Origin: Hyphomicrobium_A sp963726795
GTDB taxonomy: Bacteria > Pseudomonadota > Alphaproteobacteria > Rhizobiales > Hyphomicrobiaceae
Length of the DNA stretch: 64,000 nt
Direction of reading: 5' to 3'
NCBI GenBank assembly: GCA_963726795.1
Contig: CAVSDD010000004.1
Location: forward strand, 1 to 64,000
Shown: positions 46,935 to 56,283 of the stretch, one piece after another
Position numbering within the stretch: position 1 is the stretch's first letter
How the letters are laid out: every line of letters starts with the position of its first letter
Notes under the pieces: generated by a model
The model's input: the letters and a program-made list of their open reading frames with translations, nothing else
Databases searched by the model: none
What the model was told of the DNA's origin: nothing
Program-made: the position numbers and the translations under genes

Positions 46935-47052
46935 GGTCCTCAATCCCGCCCGCAAATCAGTGTGCAACCTCAAGCTTTATGACGGCAGGAACATGGCCAC
47001 GCAGCAACCGTGCCTGCAATTTGTTCATTCCGAGCCCATCGCTCGTGCGGGC

Positions 47053-47079
47053 GCCACATTTGTGCGCCACAAATGTGGC
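47053..47079. promoter_or_regulatory. Perfect 12-bp inverted repeat between kinase and FHA genes
   Basis: GCCACATTTGTG and CACAAATGTGGC surround a 3-base centre in the 219-bp divergent promoter region. The symmetry and position suggest a regulator-binding site serving both units. Confidence 0.55.
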
Positions 47080-47153
47080 CAGAGCCAACGTCATTGACGA
47101 TCGGTCGCGTGCTCGGCTTGCGGTGAGCCGCGCGATTTGCGTCACGGGGAGCC

Positions 47154-49550
47154 ATGACGAATCTCATTGCGCTACCGACCGGCACGGAGCTGGTCGGCGA
47201 TTACCGCATTGAACGGGTGCTCGGGGCCGGCGGCTTCGGCGTGACTTATCTTGCCGATGAGATCGCGCTCGCCCGTCTCGTGACCATCAAGGAATACTTC
47301 CCCAGCGACATCGCGGCTCGTACGGCCGGCATCGAAGCCGCGCCCCGCTCGCACGATTGCGCCAGCGACTACCGCTGGGGCCTCGACCGGTTCATCGAGG
47401 AAGCCCAGACGCTCGCGAAGTTCGACCACACCAATATCGTGCGCGTTTACCGCTATTTCCGCGCCAACAACACCGGCTACATGGTGCTCCACTTCGAGGA
47501 GGGCCAGAGCCTCAAGAACTGGCTGAAATCGCTCGGACGCGCGCCGCGGCAGAACGAGCTCGACGCGATGCTCGCGCCGCTGCTCGACGCGCTCGATCTG
47601 ATCCACAAGTCCGACTTCCTGCATCGCGACATCGCGCCCGACAACATCATCATCCGTAAGTCGGGCGATCCGGTGCTGATCGACTTTGGATCCGCGCGCG
47701 GCGAGATCGCCTCACACACCAAGACGGTCTCCGCGCTGGTGAAGCCGGGCTACAGCCCCTACGAGCAGTATTCCGAGACGAGCAGGCAGCAGGGCCCGTG
47801 GACCGACATCTACGCGCTGGGCGCCACGCTCTATCACGCGGTCACCGGCAAGCGTCCACCCGATGCGCCATCGCGGATGGTCAAGGACGAGATCGTGTCT
47901 GTTCGCGACGCGGCCCTGAGCTCCTACCGGCCAGGCTTCTTGAAGGCGATCGAAAAGGCGTTGCTGCTCAACATTGAAGCGCGGCCGCAGTCGATCGCGG
48001 CTTGGCGCGGAGATCTCCTTGCACCCGACGCCGCGCGCACCGGATGGCTGACGCGCGCCAAGAAGGGCAAGTCCGAGACCGAGCCTGAGGACGTCAAGCC
48101 GGTCGTTCCGCCTTCGGCGCTGCCCCCGCCGGATGCTCCTGGTCCCAAGGGCAGCATGCTCGACTTCCTCGAGTCGCTGCGCAAGCCGCCGGTTCCCGAC
48201 CGCACCAATCCGCCCGAGCTCGCACGCGCCATCGAGCCGGTGCTGCCGTCTCCGCCGCCGGCACCCGCGCCTGCACCGGCACCTGCTTCCGTCGCGGCCC
48301 TGGCTCTCTCTCCAGCGCCGCGCGGGCGCGCAAAGGCGCAACCGGCTGAAGCCAAGACGGTGCGCATGGAAGCGCTGCCGCCGTTGCCGGCCAAGGCAAA
48401 GAAAAAGCCGGCCGCCAAGAAAGCGCAGCAGCCGAAGGGTCGCGCGCTGGTGCCGGTGCGCAAGCCGGTTCCCGCGCCTGCGCCTGCATTCAGGATGACC
48501 AAGCGCCGCTGGGCGTCACTTGCTTTCAAGCTGCTGATCGGCGTCGGCGTTGCCAGCGCGGCCGTGGCGATTTCGGATCGCATGCCGAATGTCGAGGTCC
48601 ATGGCGCCTCGATCCCTTCCAGCCAGACAACGTCATCGACGACCCCGCTGGCGACCCCCATCGCCGACATCGCCGCGCACCGCGGCTCGATCTCCGGCAT
48701 GGCTTACACCGAGGATGGCCGCTGGCTGGTGACGGTCGGAGCCGACGCGACGCTCAAGATCTGGGATGCCGCCTATCACACGCTCATCCGCTCGATCGAG
48801 CTTGACGACGGTGTCGCAACGTCGCTCGCACTCAACGGCTCGCGTGCCGCGACCGGTCACGCCGACGGCAAGGTCGTGCTCTGGGACCTCGAGCACGCCA
48901 CCAAGCTCGCCACGCTGCAGCGCAACGAGGCGAATATCTGGGCGGTGGCCTTCACCGGCGACGGCAACAAGTTTGCGACCGCTAGCCACGATTGGAAGGT
49001 AGCGCTGTGGGATGCCACGACGCCGTCAGCGCCGCTGCACGTGTTCGACGGTCACACCAACGCGGTGCAGGCGCTTGCGTTTGCGCCGCGCTCGATGCTG
49101 CTCGCATCCGGTGGCGCCGATGAGACGGTGCGGCTCTGGGATCTGCAGACGCTGACGCTCAAGCGCAGCTACACCGGACACCGCGATTTCATCACGGCGA
49201 TCGCGTTCTCCAACTCCGGCAAGCTGCTGGCGAGCGGCGCTCTCGACGGGCATATCCGTCTGTGGTCGATTCTGTCCTCGCGCCGGCTGCGCTCCCTTAA
49301 CGGGCACAAAGGACGCATCAGCGACATCGACTTTGCGCCCTCGGGCAATCTCCTCGCGTCGGCGAGCGACGACGGCACCGTGCGGCTTTGGGATCTGCGG
49401 CGCGGGCGCACTGTGCGCGCATTGACGGGGCATGCCGGAGGCGCGACCGCCGTAGCTTTCGCGCCTGATGGTCAGCACCTCGCTTCTGCGGCCGCGAACG
49501 GCGTCGTGCACTTGTGGGCACTCCCGCTCGCACAGCTCGCGAAAGACTAG
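47154..49550 (+). CDS. Ser/Thr protein kinase with membrane segment and WD40 propeller
   Basis: This is a 798-residue Hanks-type kinase. The glycine loop is VLGAGGFGVTYLADE, the lysine is in TIKEYF, the catalytic loop is LHRDIAPDNIII and the metal Asp is in LIDFGSARG. Residues 300-440 are Pro/Ala-rich. One membrane helix lies at about 453-472. The outer part (about 505-797) is a six- or seven-bladed WD40 propeller with typical KIWD/RLWD ends. The propeller would be periplasmic, suggesting an extracytoplasmic sensor. It is divergent from the FHA/FHA/PP2C unit, which supplies readers and an eraser of its phosphorylation. Confidence 0.92.
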   Translation: MTNLIALPTGTELVGDYRIERVLGAGGFGVTYLADEIALARLVTIKEYFPSDIAARTAGIEAAPRSHDCASDYRWGLDRFIEEAQTLAKFDHTNIVRVYRYFRANNTGYMVLHFEEGQSLKNWLKSLGRAPRQNELDAMLAPLLDALDLIHKSDFLHRDIAPDNIIIRKSGDPVLIDFGSARGEIASHTKTVSALVKPGYSPYEQYSETSRQQGPWTDIYALGATLYHAVTGKRPPDAPSRMVKDEIVSVRDAALSSYRPGFLKAIEKALLLNIEARPQSIAAWRGDLLAPDAARTGWLTRAKKGKSETEPEDVKPVVPPSALPPPDAPGPKGSMLDFLESLRKPPVPDRTNPPELARAIEPVLPSPPPAPAPAPAPASVAALALSPAPRGRAKAQPAEAKTVRMEALPPLPAKAKKKPAAKKAQQPKGRALVPVRKPVPAPAPAFRMTKRRWASLAFKLLIGVGVASAAVAISDRMPNVEVHGASIPSSQTTSSTTPLATPIADIAAHRGSISGMAYTEDGRWLVTVGADATLKIWDAAYHTLIRSIELDDGVATSLALNGSRAATGHADGKVVLWDLEHATKLATLQRNEANIWAVAFTGDGNKFATASHDWKVALWDATTPSAPLHVFDGHTNAVQALAFAPRSMLLASGGADETVRLWDLQTLTLKRSYTGHRDFITAIAFSNSGKLLASGALDGHIRLWSILSSRRLRSLNGHKGRISDIDFAPSGNLLASASDDGTVRLWDLRRGRTVRALTGHAGGATAVAFAPDGQHLASAAANGVVHLWALPLAQLAKD

Positions 49551-49672
49551 CGCGCGGGATCAGCTATCATTTCCCCTGAATAGACGCCTGCGGCGCGCGC
49601 GTCCCTCGACTGTGCCGGCGAACGGCTGCACAATGGCTGCGCCGTTCAATCAATCCCGACGCGCTGGGTGCC

Positions 49673-51067
49673 ATGCACATCGATGCACTAATGCTCGCCC
49701 GCATGCAGTTCGCGTTCACGATCACATTTCACATCATATTCCCGAGCTTCACGATCGGGTTGGCGGCGTTCATCGCCACGCTGCTGGTGCGCTGGAAGAT
49801 GACGGGGCGCGAGCACTTCATCCGCCTCGCGCGGTTCTGGACGAAGATCTTCGCGGTCTCCTTCGCGATGGGCGTCGTCTCAGGCATCGTCATGTCCTAC
49901 GAGTTCGGCACCAACTGGAGCCGGTTCTCGGTGGTGGTCGGCAATGTCGTCGGCCCGCTGATCGGCTACGAAGTGCTGACCGCATTCTTCCTCGAGGCGA
50001 CGTTCCTCGGGATCATGCTGTTTGGCTGGAAGCGCGTGCCTCCAAACCTGCATGTGCTGTCAGCCATCCTGGTGGCGGTCGGCACGACCTTGTCGGCATT
50101 CTGGATCCTTGCTGCCAACAGCTGGATGCAGACTCCGGCCGGCCATGAGATCCGCGACGGCATCGCCTACCCGGTCGATTGGATCGCGGTGATCTTCAAT
50201 CCGAGCTTCCCCTACCGTTTCGCGCACATGTTCACCGCGGCCTATCTCACCACCTCGCTCGTGGTGCTGGCGGTCGGTGCGCGCTACCTCGTCGCCGGCC
50301 GCTTCCGCGAGGAGGCCAAGACCATGATGCGCATGGGGCTCGGGATGGTGTTCTTCCTGGCGCCCCTGCAGGCGCTCATCGGCGACCAGCACGCGCTCAA
50401 CACCGAGAAGTACCAGCCCCAGAAGATTGCCGCGATCGAGAGCCACTGGGACAGCAGCAAGCCGGCGCCGCTCGTGCTGTTCGCGATCCCCAACGAGAAG
50501 CAGGAGCGCAACGATTTCGAGATTTCGATCCCGAATCTCGCGAGCTGGTTCGTCACGCACCGGGCTGACGGGCTTTTTCCTGGCCTCAAGGATGTGCCGC
50601 CGTCCGATCGCCCGCCGGTGTTCCCGGTGTTCGCAGGGTTTCGCCTGATGGTTGGGCTTGGCGTGCTGATGATCCTGATCGGCACGGTCGGCGCATGGCT
50701 GTGGCTGCGTGGACGCCTGTTCGAGACGCGATGGTATCTGCAGATCGTGCAGTACGCTTGGCCTCTCGGCTTCATCGCCATTCTCGCGGGCTGGTACGTG
50801 ACCGAGATGGGCCGCCAGCCGTGGGTCGCATACGGGATCTTGCGGACCGCGGACGCATCATCGCCGGTGGCGTTTTCGGCGGTGCTGTTCGGGCTGGTTC
50901 TATTCGTGCTCGTCTACGGCGTCGTTTTCTCGATGGGCATCTTCTATATCAATCGGCTGATCAATCACGGACCGGCGGGCGCCGCTGCCGATGCCCCCGA
51001 CGCGTTGCCGTCGCGGCCGCTCATGGCGGCGAACGAGGCCGCACAAGAAGCGATAGAGGAGAGCTGA
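49673..51067 (+). CDS. cioA: Cytochrome bd-type quinol oxidase subunit I (CIO type)
   Basis: This 464-residue membrane protein carries the haems of a bd-type quinol oxidase. His20 (TFHIIFP, haem b595/d ligand), Glu100 and Glu108 in GYEVLTAFFLEATFLG (proton channel), the quinol-site ALNTEKYQPQKIAAIE segment and RFAHMFTAAYL are present. The Q-loop is short, as in the cyanide-insensitive oxidase group. Subunit II starts one base after the stop. No cydX-like small gene follows. It is not linked to cydDC in this window. Confidence 0.93.
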   Translation: MHIDALMLARMQFAFTITFHIIFPSFTIGLAAFIATLLVRWKMTGREHFIRLARFWTKIFAVSFAMGVVSGIVMSYEFGTNWSRFSVVVGNVVGPLIGYEVLTAFFLEATFLGIMLFGWKRVPPNLHVLSAILVAVGTTLSAFWILAANSWMQTPAGHEIRDGIAYPVDWIAVIFNPSFPYRFAHMFTAAYLTTSLVVLAVGARYLVAGRFREEAKTMMRMGLGMVFFLAPLQALIGDQHALNTEKYQPQKIAAIESHWDSSKPAPLVLFAIPNEKQERNDFEISIPNLASWFVTHRADGLFPGLKDVPPSDRPPVFPVFAGFRLMVGLGVLMILIGTVGAWLWLRGRLFETRWYLQIVQYAWPLGFIAILAGWYVTEMGRQPWVAYGILRTADASSPVAFSAVLFGLVLFVLVYGVVFSMGIFYINRLINHGPAGAAADAPDALPSRPLMAANEAAQEAIEES

Positions 51068-51068
51068 G

Positions 51069-52082
51069 ATGGATCCCGTCGGGTTCTGGCTTCCGATCGT
51101 CTGGGCTGGCCTCATCGGATCGGCTGTGGCGCTCTATGTCATTCTCGACGGATTCGATCTCGGCATCGGCATACTGTTCACGCTGGAGCCGCGCGAGAAT
51201 TGCCGCGACGTGATGATGAACACCGTCGCGCCGTTCTGGGACGGCAACGAGACGTGGCTGATCTTAGGCGGCGGTGGACTTTTCGTTGCCTTTCCCCTCG
51301 CCTACGCGGTGATCATGCCCGGGCTCTACCTGCCGATCATCATCATGCTGCTGGCGCTCGTGTTCCGCGGGGTCGCTTTCGAGTTTCGATGGGCCGCGAA
51401 GCCCTTGCACGTGTTCTGGGACAATGCGTTCGCGTGGGGCTCGATCGTTGCCACGTTCATGCAGGGCGTCGTACTCGGCGGCTTCCTGCAGGGCATCGTC
51501 GTCGAGAACAAGGCTTTCGCCGGAGGACCGCTCGATTGGCTCGAGCCCTTCCCGCTGTTCACGGGCGTAGCACTCGTCGCCGGCTATGCGCTTCTGGCCA
51601 GCACCTGGCTTGTCATGAAGACGGAAGGCGCGATCGCGGAGACGGCGCGAGGCTGGGCCAAGTGGCTCCTGCTCGCGGTGGTCGTGTGCATGGCCATCAT
51701 CAGCTTGTGGACGCCGCTTGCGTTCGAGCGCATCGCCGAGCGCTGGTTCACGTGGCCGAACCTGCTGTATCTGTCGCCGGTGCCGCTGTTGGCTGCCGCC
51801 TCGACCGTGCTCTGCTGGTACGGGCTGACGACAAAGCACGATACGGTGCCGTTCTTCGCGGCGATCGGCATGTTCCTGCTCGGATATCTGGGTCTCGCGA
51901 TTTCCAATGCGCCCTACTTGGTGCCGCCGTCGCTGACGGTGTGGGACACGGCTGCGGCACCCGCATCGCAGATGTTCAGCCTCGTCGGCACGCTCATCAT
52001 GTTGCCCATCATCCTTGGCTATACCGCCTTCGTTTATTGGACGTTTCGCGGCAAGGTCCGCGAAGGCGAAGGATATCACTGA
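51069..52082 (+). CDS. cioB: Cytochrome bd-type quinol oxidase subunit II
   Basis: This 337-residue polytopic partner of CioA has DPVGFWLPIVWAGLIG, YVILDGFDLGIGILF, APFWDGNETWLILGGGGLF and RGVAFEFRW, all hallmarks of CydB. The gene spacing (stop TGA, then AGATGG) indicates coupling to cioA. The full length and eight helices are intact. Confidence 0.93.
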   Translation: MDPVGFWLPIVWAGLIGSAVALYVILDGFDLGIGILFTLEPRENCRDVMMNTVAPFWDGNETWLILGGGGLFVAFPLAYAVIMPGLYLPIIIMLLALVFRGVAFEFRWAAKPLHVFWDNAFAWGSIVATFMQGVVLGGFLQGIVVENKAFAGGPLDWLEPFPLFTGVALVAGYALLASTWLVMKTEGAIAETARGWAKWLLLAVVVCMAIISLWTPLAFERIAERWFTWPNLLYLSPVPLLAAASTVLCWYGLTTKHDTVPFFAAIGMFLLGYLGLAISNAPYLVPPSLTVWDTAAAPASQMFSLVGTLIMLPIILGYTAFVYWTFRGKVREGEGYH

Positions 52083-52203
52083 GTTGATGCGTGCCGGCCC
52101 AAGGCTTGCCATCATCTCTCTGCAGCGTAGTCTGTGATTCCACTGCGGTCGCTTTTGCGTGCCGCGCGTGCCGGTGATCCTCAAACCATGACCGCGGAGG
52201 CCG

Positions 52204-53694
52204 ATGTTCGGCTGGCGTAGACGCAATGATGGATTCGAATGGCGCGAATACGTGCGCACGACGATTCTCGTGCGGCGCAAGAACCGCCGCGACCGCATCG
52301 AGCAGGCCGGAATGGCCGCCGTCGAGGGATTGAAGGCGGCGGGTGAGCGCGGTGCCGCCGCGGGGGCGGTTGGAGCGCAGGCGCTTGGTCGCGGAGCCAA
52401 GGCCGCCGGCCAGCGCGGTGCGGAACTCGGCGCTGCAGCGGGAAAAGGCGCCAAGGTAGCCGGTCAACGCGGAGCCGAGCTGGGCGCGGCCGCGTTTCGG
52501 GCGAGCAACGAAAAGGTGCGCGCCGGCTTGCCCATAGCAGGACAAGCCGCGTGGACCGGGCTGCAATCGGCCGGCCGCGTGTTGCATGTTGCCGGCCGCA
52601 ACGGGCTTTTGCTGCTGGCGTTTCTTTGGGAGAAGCTCGCCACCGCAGTCCGTCGGCTTACACACGCAGCGGGACCTCTTTTTCCGGCAGCCGGCAGGCG
52701 GCTCAAGCCATTGCTCTCACCCTTGCGGGAGCCCAGCATCAACATGCCGCTGATGATCGCGGGCATCGTCGCGCTGCTCGGCGGCGCAGCGCGCGGCATG
52801 GTCGACGGATTCGATCGCGATACGTTGCTGGCGCTGGTGGCTGGCGTCGTGCTGCTGGGAATTTCGTTCGCTGCGCGCGATGCCGATGACAGACCCGCGT
52901 GGATCAAGGCGCCCTTGAAGGGCGCGGCCTGGCCGTTCAGCCGGTTAGCGGATGTGCGTTACGGCATGCCGCAACCGCTTGCGCGCGGTTTCGGCATGGC
53001 ACTCATTTTCTTAATCGTAGCGGGAGGCGGTTGGCTTCTCTGGCGGGGTGCCTCTGCGCTTTTCAGCGGCACCGCATCGACGCATCAGGCCAATTCGGTC
53101 AATGGGCGCGCGACCGCGCTTTCAGGCGATACGCTGAGAGTTGGCGGCACGACGGTTGCGATGTCGGGGATCGAGGCTCCGCTGAACGGGCAGATGTGCG
53201 CATCGGGCAGCACCCGGCAGTGGCGGTGCGACGCGGCGGCCAAGGCCGAGCTTGCGCGGCTTGCCGGGCGTGGCCGCGTTACGTGCAAACTTTCGGGCAC
53301 GGATGCAAACGGCCGCCAGGAAGGCACATGCACAATCGGCGATCGCGATCTTGCAGCTGAGCTCGTGCGCGGCGGTCACGTTTTCGCGGAAACGGGACTT
53401 TTCTCGTCCTATGGAACGCTCGAGCAAGAGGCGCGCACGGCGAAACTCGGCATGTGGGGCGGTGACGCCGAACGACCGGCCGATTATCGCGCGCACAAAT
53501 GGCAGGATGCGAAACGCGACGCTCCCGACGGCTGTCCGATCAAGGGCGGCGTAAAGCGCGGGCAGCGCATCTATGTGCTTCCCTGGTCGCGCGACTATGA
53601 AAGCACCCGCGTCAGCACCGGGCGCGGCGAGCGCTGGTTCTGCAGCGAGTTGGAAGCGCAAGCCGCCGGCTGGAAGCCGTCCGACCGCTCCTGA
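52204..53694 (+). CDS. Membrane protein with C-terminal thermonuclease-like (SNase) domain
   Basis: This is a 496-residue protein. Residues 40-110 contain repeated AGQRGAELGAAA/AGERGAAAG units, likely a coiled or amphipathic helix. Two pairs of hydrophobic segments follow at about 180-225 and 260-282. The C-terminal half resembles the thermonuclease family: DTLRVGGTTVAMSGIEAP, a Cys-flanked CASGSTRQWRC, GRVTCKLSGTDANGRQEGTC and ELVRGGHVFAE. The nuclease Arg/Glu set is not fully apparent, so activity is uncertain. The SNase part would be periplasmic. Confidence 0.72.
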   Translation: MFGWRRRNDGFEWREYVRTTILVRRKNRRDRIEQAGMAAVEGLKAAGERGAAAGAVGAQALGRGAKAAGQRGAELGAAAGKGAKVAGQRGAELGAAAFRASNEKVRAGLPIAGQAAWTGLQSAGRVLHVAGRNGLLLLAFLWEKLATAVRRLTHAAGPLFPAAGRRLKPLLSPLREPSINMPLMIAGIVALLGGAARGMVDGFDRDTLLALVAGVVLLGISFAARDADDRPAWIKAPLKGAAWPFSRLADVRYGMPQPLARGFGMALIFLIVAGGGWLLWRGASALFSGTASTHQANSVNGRATALSGDTLRVGGTTVAMSGIEAPLNGQMCASGSTRQWRCDAAAKAELARLAGRGRVTCKLSGTDANGRQEGTCTIGDRDLAAELVRGGHVFAETGLFSSYGTLEQEARTAKLGMWGGDAERPADYRAHKWQDAKRDAPDGCPIKGGVKRGQRIYVLPWSRDYESTRVSTGRGERWFCSELEAQAAGWKPSDRS

Positions 53695-53721
53695 CGCAAA
53701 CACCGATTTTGGGCAAATGAA

Positions 53722-53751
53722 AGCCCGCGGTCCGGGGGAAGACCGCGGGCT
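53722..53751 (+). terminator. Strong GC-rich hairpin
   Basis: AGCCCGCGGTC (53722-53732) pairs perfectly with 53741-53751 around an 8-base loop, 28 bases after the SNase-protein stop and between convergent genes. No T-tract follows. Confidence 0.55.
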
Positions 53752-53973
53752 ACAATGCGTGACGCCGCTTAGGGGGGACAGGTGGGAGGGCGCCACGTTG
53801 GAAATAGAACAGAATACCATTTCCATTTGCTTGGCAAGAACAACGCGAAATGGTTTTCCAGTCAGTTAAAGAACTTTTAAGTCGCTACTGCAATTTGACT
53901 AGAAATACATCTTCGCATTGCACCGCAAAAACGTAAACGCGGAAGAATGCGCCGGTTTTCTCGCGCGATTTGA

Positions 53974-54999
53974 TCATTTATCGCGCTCCACGGGGCGAAC
54001 CGGAACGTCGATGCGCTCGCCGCTGCGAAGCACGGTTGCCGACACCACCTTGCCGATGCGCCGCTCATCGAGCAGCCGGAACATGTCATCGACGCCGGTC
54101 ACGGTTTCATCGTCGAGCCGTATCAAGAGATCGCCGGCTTTCAATCCCGCCTCATCGGCCGGCCCGCCGGGCTGCACCTCGCGAATGCGTACGGCGCTCG
54201 GCTGCTTCAATTCGTTCTTGTAGGCGAGACGCGCGGCAATGGGCGTTTGCTCGGCGACGATGCCGATAAGCCCGCGCCGCACCCGCCCATGAGCCAGTAT
54301 CTGCGTCAGGGCATGCATCGCGGTATTGGCGGCCACCGAAAAGCAAATTCCTTGAGCGCCCATGATCATCGCGGTGTTGATGCCGATGATTTCACCAGCC
54401 GAGCTGACGAGCGGTCCGCCCGAGTTGCCGGGATTGAGCGCGGCGTCGGTCTGGATCACGTCGCCGATGAGGCGGCCGTTCTGCGCGCGCAACGACCTGC
54501 CGACCGCGCTGACGATGCCGGCCGTGACGGTGGACTGGAAGCCCAATGGATTGCCGATCGCAATGGCGATCTGCCCTGGCCGCACGGTTTTTGAATTGGC
54601 GAGGCGGGCGACGGGCAGCGTCTCTCCGGTTTCTCCCCTCAGCACCGCAAGATCGGTATCGGGATCGCGGCCGAGCGCGCGGGCGGTAAACTTGCGCCCG
54701 TCGGACAGCGCAACCGACACGCGTTGAGCGCCGTCGATGACGTGGTTGTTGGTCAGGATGAGGCCGTCTGGCGAGACGACCACGCCTGAGCCGGTCCCTT
54801 CCGCGCGCCGCCCATTGCGCACGCCCGTCACCTCGACGTGCACCACGGCGGGCGCAACGGTCTCGACCGCGTCTACGACTGCGCGCGAATAGGCATCGAG
54901 CAGCGACCCATCCGGGGGAGCCTGGCGGGTCTCTTCCAGGGACGAACTTTTGTGTGATCCGGCAAAGGCTTCGCCCAGAAATCCAATGACGTTTTGCAT
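53974..54999 (-). CDS. HtrA/DegP-like trypsin-type serine protease with PDZ domain
   Basis: This is a 341-residue protease. The catalytic His86 is in LTNNHVIDG, Asp116 in DPDTDLAVL and Ser193 in NPGNSGGPL. A single PDZ domain covers about 245-335 (IREVQPGGPADEAGLKAGDLLIRLDD). There is no signal peptide or N-terminal helix at ATG 54999, so it may be cytoplasmic, unlike DegP or DegS. The upstream reading to 55167 adds Pro-rich, non-signal sequence. Confidence 0.9.
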   Translation of the reverse strand: MQNVIGFLGEAFAGSHKSSSLEETRQAPPDGSLLDAYSRAVVDAVETVAPAVVHVEVTGVRNGRRAEGTGSGVVVSPDGLILTNNHVIDGAQRVSVALSDGRKFTARALGRDPDTDLAVLRGETGETLPVARLANSKTVRPGQIAIAIGNPLGFQSTVTAGIVSAVGRSLRAQNGRLIGDVIQTDAALNPGNSGGPLVSSAGEIIGINTAMIMGAQGICFSVAANTAMHALTQILAHGRVRRGLIGIVAEQTPIAARLAYKNELKQPSAVRIREVQPGGPADEAGLKAGDLLIRLDDETVTGVDDMFRLLDERRIGKVVSATVLRSGERIDVPVRPVERDK

Positions 55000-55108
55000 G
55001 CGGACTCCGTAGGTTTGCGGCGCCGGCTGCAGCGTCGCGCGGATTCCAGGTGGGTATGGCGGAGGGTTGGTTAAAGTGGGACCGGGCGCGATGTTGCCTG
55101 TGGACGGA

Positions 55109-55942
55109 TCAGCGCCAGGCGAGCTCGAAGGGGGAGAAGCGCAGCAGCCCCGTGGTGGCCGGCTCACGAATGTAGCCGATATTCGCCAGCACGCCGGCGA
55201 AGGTTTCTTTCGCGTCCTTGCGGAACGTCAGCCCCGTTTTTTCTGCCATCAGCTCACCGTCGAACCAAACTCTCGCCATGCCGTCGGTGGCTCCCGGCGT
55301 ATTGAGAACGACCTCCTGCTCGACGAGAATCCAGCTGCCGAGCGGCAGCGTATACGCCTGCTGATTGAGCGCGATGTAGTCGCTGCCCGAGCTGGCGGCC
55401 TCGATCTCCGCCCCGCCGTCGAGCTTCCACTTGACGCGTGCGCCAAACCCTTTCGGGTCGAGCACCTTTACGGCGTTTGGATCGCCGCCGAAGACGCCTG
55501 GCAGCAGGCCGCCGCTGTTGAATGGGAATCCTTCCGACAGCCAGACGCTGTAGACGAGGCATGCGGAAGTCGCCTGATTGAAGCCGGACGGGCGCCAGCG
55601 GAAATTGACCCCCGTCGTGCGTTCAGCTTCGGGCTCTGCGTTCTTCACCGGAGCAAGCTTGACCTCGAGCGCCGCCCCGGCAGGTCCTTCGGCAATAACG
55701 TTCGCGTTCTCGGAGATTCCCCATTCGGGCTGACCAACGCGTGCCTGCAGCTCGGGCGGGGTGAGCAATGCGCCGTTCGATCCTTTCAAGGAAAACAGGA
55801 TGGGCGCTGGATATCGCTCTCGGCACGACGCCGTCTTTTCAGTTATGAACGCCGAGTGCGCAATATACAGCACGAGGGTCGCGCCGAGGATCAGCCCGAC
55901 ACCGTTGATGATCCACTGGAGGATTGCCGGCTTCTGCATTGT
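55109..55942 (-). CDS. Membrane-anchored beta-sandwich protein (polysaccharide-lyase-like)
   Basis: This is a 277-residue protein from ATG 55942 with a membrane anchor at residues 10-30 (INGVGLILGATLVLYIAHS). The outer domain, with VNFRWRPSGFNQATSACLVYSVWL, GGLLPGVFGGDP and GSWILVEQEVVLNTPG...GMARVWFDG, has the pattern of polysaccharide lyase 14-like jelly rolls. Catalytic residues cannot be confirmed. It precedes the HtrA gene on the same strand. Confidence 0.6.
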   Translation of the reverse strand, partial: TMQKPAILQWIINGVGLILGATLVLYIAHSAFITEKTASCRERYPAPILFSLKGSNGALLTPPELQARVGQPEWGISENANVIAEGPAGAALEVKLAPVKNAEPEAERTTGVNFRWRPSGFNQATSACLVYSVWLSEGFPFNSGGLLPGVFGGDPNAVKVLDPKGFGARVKWKLDGGAEIEAASSGSDYIALNQQAYTLPLGSWILVEQEVVLNTPGATDGMARVWFDGELMAEKTGLTFRKDAKETFAGVLANIGYIREPATTGLLRFSPFELAWR

Positions 55943-56283
55943 TCCTGGTGGAGCCCGCTCCGTTGGGCTTTGGCTTTTGGATGATCGGTAAGCGTTCACC
56001 CTTAGGCGAAGGTCGTTAAATTTCTGCAGCAACCCCGTGCAGGGGCTCCACATTCCGATTGTAGCGCAACGCATTTGCAATTGTGGCAACGGGTGCGTCG
56101 GGCTCGATAACGACGTGAAACTTTAAACCCGTTGCTGCTCGATCCCCAAAACGGCCAACTCGAGCAAGTTCATCTTCGGCCGCATTGCGAGATGTCTTTT
56201 TTTAAATCGCCGAGTGCGTTAAGAAGCATGCGGCGCGGGTCGTAACGGGTGCGCGATCGTCGTCTAATTCGAGAGGGCAGCTC
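55943..56283. other. Divergent intergenic region
   Basis: No gene is seen in these 341 bases. It should contain promoters for the minus-strand gene at 55109-55942 and the plus-strand gene at 56284. No palindrome stands out. Confidence 0.5.

Noticed and set aside
51264..52454. 396-codon minus-strand frame opposite cioB
   Set aside because: It is antisense to an unmistakable oxidase subunit and its content is Arg/Ala-rich.
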